Origin: JAVZOV01 sp049976445
GTDB taxonomy: Archaea; Thermoproteota; Thermoprotei; Gearchaeales; WAQG01
DNA: 18,357 nt
Reading direction: 5' to 3'
Assembly: GCA_049976445.1 (NCBI GenBank)
Contig: JBMFIF010000035.1
Coordinates: 1 to 18,357, forward strand
The notes under the pieces are model-generated. The model saw only the letters and a program-made list of their open reading frames with translations. It had not been told where the DNA came from and searched no databases. The position numbers and the translations under genes are program-made. This document shows positions 15,105 to 18,357 of the stretch, piece by piece. Position 1 is the first letter of the stretch. Every line of letters begins with the position of its first letter.

Positions 15105-15335
15105 CCCACCCTGAACAGTAGATCAAAAATTGGTATTTTTTAATGGAAGACTCTGCTTTGAATGTAGGAGATTGTGCAGATGTTTAAGTTAAAATAAAGG
15201 TAGTCTCAGCTTGTCATGATAAAATCTCCTTAAAATTATTTATTAGAGTAAAATACTTAAACTTTAACATGACATGCAGAGACTACCAAAATAAATACTA
15301 ACCTCATAATCCTTTGATCCACTGTTCAGAGTGGG
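15105..15335. repeat. Outer element bounded by 23-bp inverted repeats
   Basis: The left arm at 15105-15127 (CCCACCCTGAACAGTAGATC then AAA) and the right arm at 15313-15335 (inverted: CCCACTCTGAACAGTGGATC then AAA) match at 21 of 23 positions. Removing the nested MITE and one target copy leaves about 134 bp. No clear target duplication is seen outside, so it may be an old MITE or an insertion-sequence remnant whose family I cannot name. Confidence 0.6.
15199..15287 (+). mobile_element. MITE copy B (89 bp), complete with perfect 8-bp target duplication
   Basis: It begins GGTAGTCTCAGCTTGTCATG and ends CATGACATGCAGAGACTACC. The first 25 bases and the inverted last 25 match at 22 positions (three A/T mismatches). 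AAAATAAA occurs immediately on both sides (15191-15198 and 15288-15295). The interior differs from copies A and C except for the CTTAAACTTTAACAT segment. No coding capacity. It is inserted inside the older inverted-repeat element. Confidence 0.88.
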
Positions 15336-15406
15336 CTTTCACCCATTGCAAATAACTCATAAAAGTAAATAAGCTTGTTTTGCAAAAAATATTTAGGGTG
15401 AATTGG

Positions 15407-15612
15407 ATGGGAGGAAGACAAAAAACTACTATATTTAAAGAAGAGGGTAGCGAAACTAAGAAGGAAGAAGAAAAAACAAAAAAGAAGTCCGAAAAGAAAT
15501 AAAAATAATAACCTCTTCTTAAGCAAGTGAGAATTCCCTAAAGTTTTAGAAATACTTTTCAACAAGTTAATCTATTATAAAAAAGATAAGAAAGATACTA
15601 GTAATACTTAAA
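15407..15612 (+). pseudogene. Short Lys/Glu-rich ORF, possible decayed ribosomal protein S25e gene
   Basis: ATG 15407 follows a strong GGGTGA site (15396-15401) by 5 nt, so this looks like a real translation start. It encodes 31 residues, MGGRQKTTIF followed by a charged K/E tail, and stops at 15502. An MGG start and a basic, lysine-rich tail are typical of archaeal S25e. In the frame starting at 15531, EFPKVLEILFNKLIYYKKDK then runs to a stop at 15612, resembling the final helix and wing of the S25e winged helix. About 30-40 residues of the middle would be missing. Either a deletion-damaged S25e copy or a genuine 31-aa basic peptide; the resemblance is by eye only. Confidence 0.35.
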
Positions 15613-15647
15613 GGAACGAAATTTATATTTTTGTATCATAGTTTTCA

Positions 15648-15684
15648 TTAGATACAAATCTAACCGATTGATTGTTTAATCAAT
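15648..15684. repeat. Two tandem 4-nt-loop hairpins at the SPOUT gene end
   Basis: TTAGAT-ACAA-ATCTAA (15648-15663) and ATTGATT-GTTT-AATCAAT (15667-15684) are adjacent perfect stem-loops with 6- and 7-bp stems. The second overlaps the stop codon (15676-15678) of the minus-strand methyltransferase gene. They may aid termination or stabilise the 3' end of its mRNA; AT-rich stems make this tentative. Confidence 0.45.
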
Positions 15685-16548
15685 TAAAAGATTAATTATT
15701 GATAATGTACTGATTAATGCTTCTTCGGTTCTTACAGTCTTTACACCTTGGAGAGGTATAAAATTAACAACATAATCACTATCTTGAACCAGATCTAGTC
15801 CAAATCTCTTAAAAATCTCTTTTAGTCCTTCTTTTGGTGAGCCGAAAATAAGAACTACATTTTTAGAATTACTTAATGCTTCCTGAAATCCTCCGATAAT
15901 CTTTCTTATATCATCACCGTATCTTGATGTAGAAACTATTAAATTATTTGAGTTGTGAAGTTTTTTTATTAATAATGCAAAATTATTTATTATCGATACA
16001 TTATAGATCCAATAATGTGGTATTTGCGTTGAATCAGTTACCTCTCCATATAAAGTATTATTAGATTTAGCTATTTTCAGTATAACTAAATCACCATGTT
16101 TTACCTTTATCTTATTTTTAATTTCAACAAGTTTTGGTAATCCTGCTTCAGCAAATATTTTATTTTCTCTCTTTACTATCAATGCTGACCTGAAACTTGA
16201 GGAAAAATCTAACTGATGCTCTGGATGGCTAGGTGCTTTTAATGGTGGGGCCACTCCTACGTATTTTAGTTCATTACATTTTTTAAACAAGAATTTTTTC
16301 AAATAAGGCGGTGTTTTGAAATATTCGAGAAGTAATTTTAATAATCTTGCATCCTCTTTCCATTTATTATCATTGACATCTCTATAGATAGTAACATTAT
16401 CAACTCTAAATATCGATAATGTCCTAGCAATGATTGATGCACGAACTGTTTTCTCTCTTAAATGAGGAACATCCCTAAGAAATGTGGCTGGTAAAAGTAC
16501 ATGAATTTTTATTCTTCTTGCAGGAGGAGGCCATCTGATATGTTCCAT
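15676..16548 (-). CDS. SPOUT-superfamily RNA methyltransferase (COG2106 / SPOUT1-like)
   Basis: The 290-aa product matches the archaeal/eukaryotic COG2106 family of putative RNA uridine-N3 methyltransferases. The N-terminal part RIKIHVLLPATFL with KTVRASIIARTLSIFRVDNV is the first half of the SPOUT fold. VGVAPPLKAPSHP and residues ~115-175 form an OB-fold-like insertion (GLPKLVEI, KHGDLVILKI, GEVTDS). The C-terminal trefoil knot has VVLIFGSPKEGL (231-242) and NFIPLQGVKTVRTEEAL (262-278), which bind S-adenosylmethionine. ATG 16548 is preferred because a TATA-like box at 16573-16581 lies ~29 nt upstream; TTG 16563 would add five residues and has AGGA close by. The family often sits near ribosomal protein L3, but not here. 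Confidence 0.88.
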   Translation of the reverse strand: MEHIRWPPPARRIKIHVLLPATFLRDVPHLREKTVRASIIARTLSIFRVDNVTIYRDVNDNKWKEDARLLKLLLEYFKTPPYLKKFLFKKCNELKYVGVAPPLKAPSHPEHQLDFSSSFRSALIVKRENKIFAEAGLPKLVEIKNKIKVKHGDLVILKIAKSNNTLYGEVTDSTQIPHYWIYNVSIINNFALLIKKLHNSNNLIVSTSRYGDDIRKIIGGFQEALSNSKNVVLIFGSPKEGLKEIFKRFGLDLVQDSDYVVNFIPLQGVKTVRTEEALISTLSIINLLID

Positions 16549-16572
16549 ATATCTAGCATTCAATTATCCTGC

Positions 16573-16581
16573 ATTTAAATA
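16573..16581 (-). promoter_or_regulatory. TATA box of the SPOUT methyltransferase gene
   Basis: TATTTAAAT on the minus strand directly abuts the stop codon of the upstream MFS gene and lies ~29 nt before ATG 16548. It suggests separate transcription of the methyltransferase despite the tight gene spacing. Confidence 0.4.
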
Positions 16582-18039
16582 TTATTCATATAACACTTTG
16601 ACATGTTCCATATCTTTTGTTTTCTCTGAGAATTCTCTTTTTTCTTTAAACATTGCGAATGGCATTCCAACTGAATTTATTATGGCTAAAAGTAGATAAG
16701 TTTGTTTAATACCATATACAAATAAATCTATATATTCACGTGGTAAGTATGATACATCACCAGTAGATATAATAACTGTGAGTATTCTGTAAGGAACATA
16801 AAATGCTAATATAAGGAGAGCTATGCTTAGGCTTATTAAGAAACCAAGATTAAAGAAAAGGCCTCTGAAAGCTGATGCAACACTTCTTCGTGTCAGTGGA
16901 ACATCTCTCATTGTATAGCTGATATTAGGAGAGACAAATAAACCATTTCCTATACCCAATATTATAGTATATATTAAAAATAAAACATCTGGCATATGTT
17001 CATCTATAGTATAAAGCAATATAAGAGATAAGGTAGTAATCACTAATCCTAGAACTGTAAATACCCGTCTTCCGTATTTATCAGAAAGTCTACCACTTAT
17101 TGGTCCTACTAATAAGAAAGCAATCTCAAAAGGCAAAAGTAACAATCCAGTAACAATTGGTGAATAACCTCTCACTAATTGTAAATAAAGACTAAGTAAT
17201 ATGAAAACTGCACCCCAGCTAATGACATTAAAAAGAAGTGAAATAGTTCCTCCAAGAAATGTTTTTATTTTTAGAAGTTTTAAATCAAGAATTGGACTAT
17301 TTATCCTTCTCTCATTAAATACAAATATTGCTAATGATATAACTGATATTATACTGAAAATTATACTTATTAAGAGGTCTGATAAACCGTATGTTATGAA
17401 TGTTAATGCAAGCAAAAATGATGCAATGCCTACAGTAAATGAAATAAACCCGACCCAATCTATAGAAGCCTTACGTTCTATTTTATCAACTTCTTTAAGT
17501 CTAAAATGAGCCCATAATGTGCCAAATATTCCGATCGGCACGTTAATATAAAATAAAAATCGCCAATCAAGCAACGAAATTATCACACCACTAACTACTA
17601 ATCCTATCATGGCACCAGCACGAAAGGCTATCTGATTAACGCCCAATCCTAACCCCAATTCATGTTGTGGCCATGAATCAACAATAATTGCAATACTATT
17701 GGCAAACATCATACTACCACCAATACCTTGAAATCCACGTGCAAATATTGCTTGAATCGGAGAACGGGCCAAACCGGTTAATAATGATCCAATAGTGAAA
17801 ATTATGAAACCAATATTGTAAATTTTCACACGTCCAGTAATGTCACTTATTCTTCCTATTATTAATAAGAACGCTGTAGATGCTAATACATAAGCTTGAG
17901 TTAACCATATAGCCTGTTCAGGATCTGCTTTAAGATTCTCCGCAATAGAAGGTAGCCCCACTATAAGAATCCTACTATCTATACCTGCCATAAGAACTCC
18001 TACAGTAGTAACGGTTAATACAGTCCATTTATACTCCAT
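16582..18039 (-). CDS. MFS drug exporter, DHA2 (14-TM, EmrB/QacA) family
   Basis: The 485-aa membrane protein has about 14 hydrophobic segments. Motif D1 is near the start (GIDSRILIVGLPSIAENL, where D is the usual membrane-embedded acid), motif A is GRISDITGRVKIY between TM2 and TM3, and ARGFQGIGGSMMFANS follows in TM4. Motif C-like GAMIGLVVSGVIISLLDWRF is followed by FYINVPIG, and a second motif A, GRLSDKYGRRVF, lies mid-protein. This layout is that of proton-driven multidrug exporters of the DHA2 group; the substrate is unknown. The ATG follows GGATGA by about 10 nt, with a TATA-like TTTTAAATAT on the minus strand near 18071-18080. No TetR/MarR-type regulator gene is adjacent within the window. 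Confidence 0.93.
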   Translation of the reverse strand: MEYKWTVLTVTTVGVLMAGIDSRILIVGLPSIAENLKADPEQAIWLTQAYVLASTAFLLIIGRISDITGRVKIYNIGFIIFTIGSLLTGLARSPIQAIFARGFQGIGGSMMFANSIAIIVDSWPQHELGLGLGVNQIAFRAGAMIGLVVSGVIISLLDWRFLFYINVPIGIFGTLWAHFRLKEVDKIERKASIDWVGFISFTVGIASFLLALTFITYGLSDLLISIIFSIISVISLAIFVFNERRINSPILDLKLLKIKTFLGGTISLLFNVISWGAVFILLSLYLQLVRGYSPIVTGLLLLPFEIAFLLVGPISGRLSDKYGRRVFTVLGLVITTLSLILLYTIDEHMPDVLFLIYTIILGIGNGLFVSPNISYTMRDVPLTRRSVASAFRGLFFNLGFLISLSIALLILAFYVPYRILTVIISTGDVSYLPREYIDLFVYGIKQTYLLLAIINSVGMPFAMFKEKREFSEKTKDMEHVKVLYE

Positions 18040-18280
18040 GGTTGCTCAATCATCCTATAATAAAAAACCAATATTTAAAATTAAGTTAACATGATTTTCA
18101 TGTATGAGTATTACAGCTCCTTTAGACATCAAATTTTTTAAGATTTTAATAAACCTAAAAAACTACAAGATTACGAAATAAAAGTGTTCTGAATAAATAA
18201 TACAAGTAAAAATGTATTACACATGTTTTGTTGTATCATTTAATGAAATTTGTTATTTATTATCATGATTTCATTTGTTC

Positions 18281-18357
18281 GGTAGTCTCAGCTTGTCATG
18301 ATAAAATTCCATTTACACAATTATTTATAGAACAGAACGCTTAAACTTTAACATGAC
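18281..18357 (+). mobile_element. MITE copy C, cut by the window end
   Basis: It starts GGTAGTCTCAGCTTGTCATG, identical to copy B, while the interior through CTTAAACTTTAACATGAC follows copy A almost base for base. About 13 bp of the right end should lie beyond the window. The bases just before it are CATTTGTTC (18272-18280), the predicted target duplication. Confidence 0.8.

Larger units (their letters stand above)
14983..15675. other. Gene-poor 693-bp stretch with nested small elements
   Basis: No full-length gene is visible on either strand. In order it holds the metF promoter, an outer 23-bp inverted-repeat element (15105-15335) with a MITE nested inside (15199-15287), a short lysine/glutamate-rich ORF with decayed downstream sequence (15407-15612), and two tandem hairpins beside the SPOUT stop codon (15648-15684). 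Confidence 0.7.

Noticed and set aside
15140..15193. Cys-rich reading (LCFECRRLCRC) as a TnpB zinc-ribbon remnant
   Set aside because: Cysteine spacing does not fit the C-x2-C...C-x2-C ribbon and no other TnpB motif is seen nearby.
15326..15565. 79-codon open frame on the minus strand across the gene-poor stretch
   Set aside because: It is a phenylalanine/leucine-rich antisense of the lysine-rich ORF, without a ribosome binding site or recognisable motif.
1..18357. CRISPR arrays, tRNA or rRNA genes
   Set aside because: No regularly spaced direct repeats, tRNA T-arm consensus (GGTTCRA with matching arms) or rRNA core sequence was recognised on either strand; a covariance-model scan could still find something missed by eye.

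Overview
The window is AT-rich archaeal chromosome, most likely from the Thermoproteota (TACK) side of the Archaea. The evidence is a HerA-type DNA-pumping ATPase and a NurA nuclease, a V4R-domain protein, an archaeal/eukaryotic-type SPOUT RNA methyltransferase (COG2106 family), methionine synthase split into two genes, TATA-box promoters at leaderless spacing, and GGTGA/GGATGA-type ribosome binding sites. The exact lineage cannot be fixed from this sequence alone. No rRNA, tRNA or CRISPR array was seen.

Left part, plus strand (1-6743). The 3' end of an IS630-type transposase is followed by single genes for a DUF4397 protein, a V4R-domain protein, a Nudix ADP-ribose pyrophosphatase-like enzyme and a TPR protein. 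Next comes a tight pair: a stand-alone HerA-N-terminal-like (HAS-barrel) protein that just overlaps or abuts a HerA-family ATPase. A diaminopentanoate-dehydrogenase-like oxidoreductase gene then overlaps a VKOR-type disulfide-forming membrane protein by 4 bp.

Middle part, mostly minus strand (6769-14982). nurA and a CitG/MdcB-family gene form one unit converging on the HerA side. etfB-etfA encode a complete electron transfer flavoprotein. A BtpA-family TIM barrel is on the plus strand. The methionine cluster follows: a MetF-like reductase, then the MetE N-terminal-half and C-terminal-half proteins as two abutting genes. Together these suggest a methyl-transfer route to methionine.

Right part (14983-18357). 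A roughly 690-bp gene-poor stretch holds a nested pair of small non-coding elements and a short lysine/glutamate-rich ORF that looks like the start of ribosomal protein S25e followed by decayed sequence. A SPOUT methyltransferase and a 14-TM DHA2 drug exporter come next on the minus strand.

The most distinctive structural signal is a family of about 90-bp non-autonomous elements (MITEs) with roughly 25-bp imperfect terminal inverted repeats. Copies lie at 9142-9231, at 15199-15287 and at 18281 running off the window end. The two complete copies have 8-9-bp target duplications, one perfect and one with a single mismatch. The copy at 15199 sits inside an older element bounded by 23-bp inverted repeats. 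The most interesting protein-level signals are the duplicated HAS-barrel next to HerA, a four-cysteine cluster inside NurA, and the NurA/CitG pairing.
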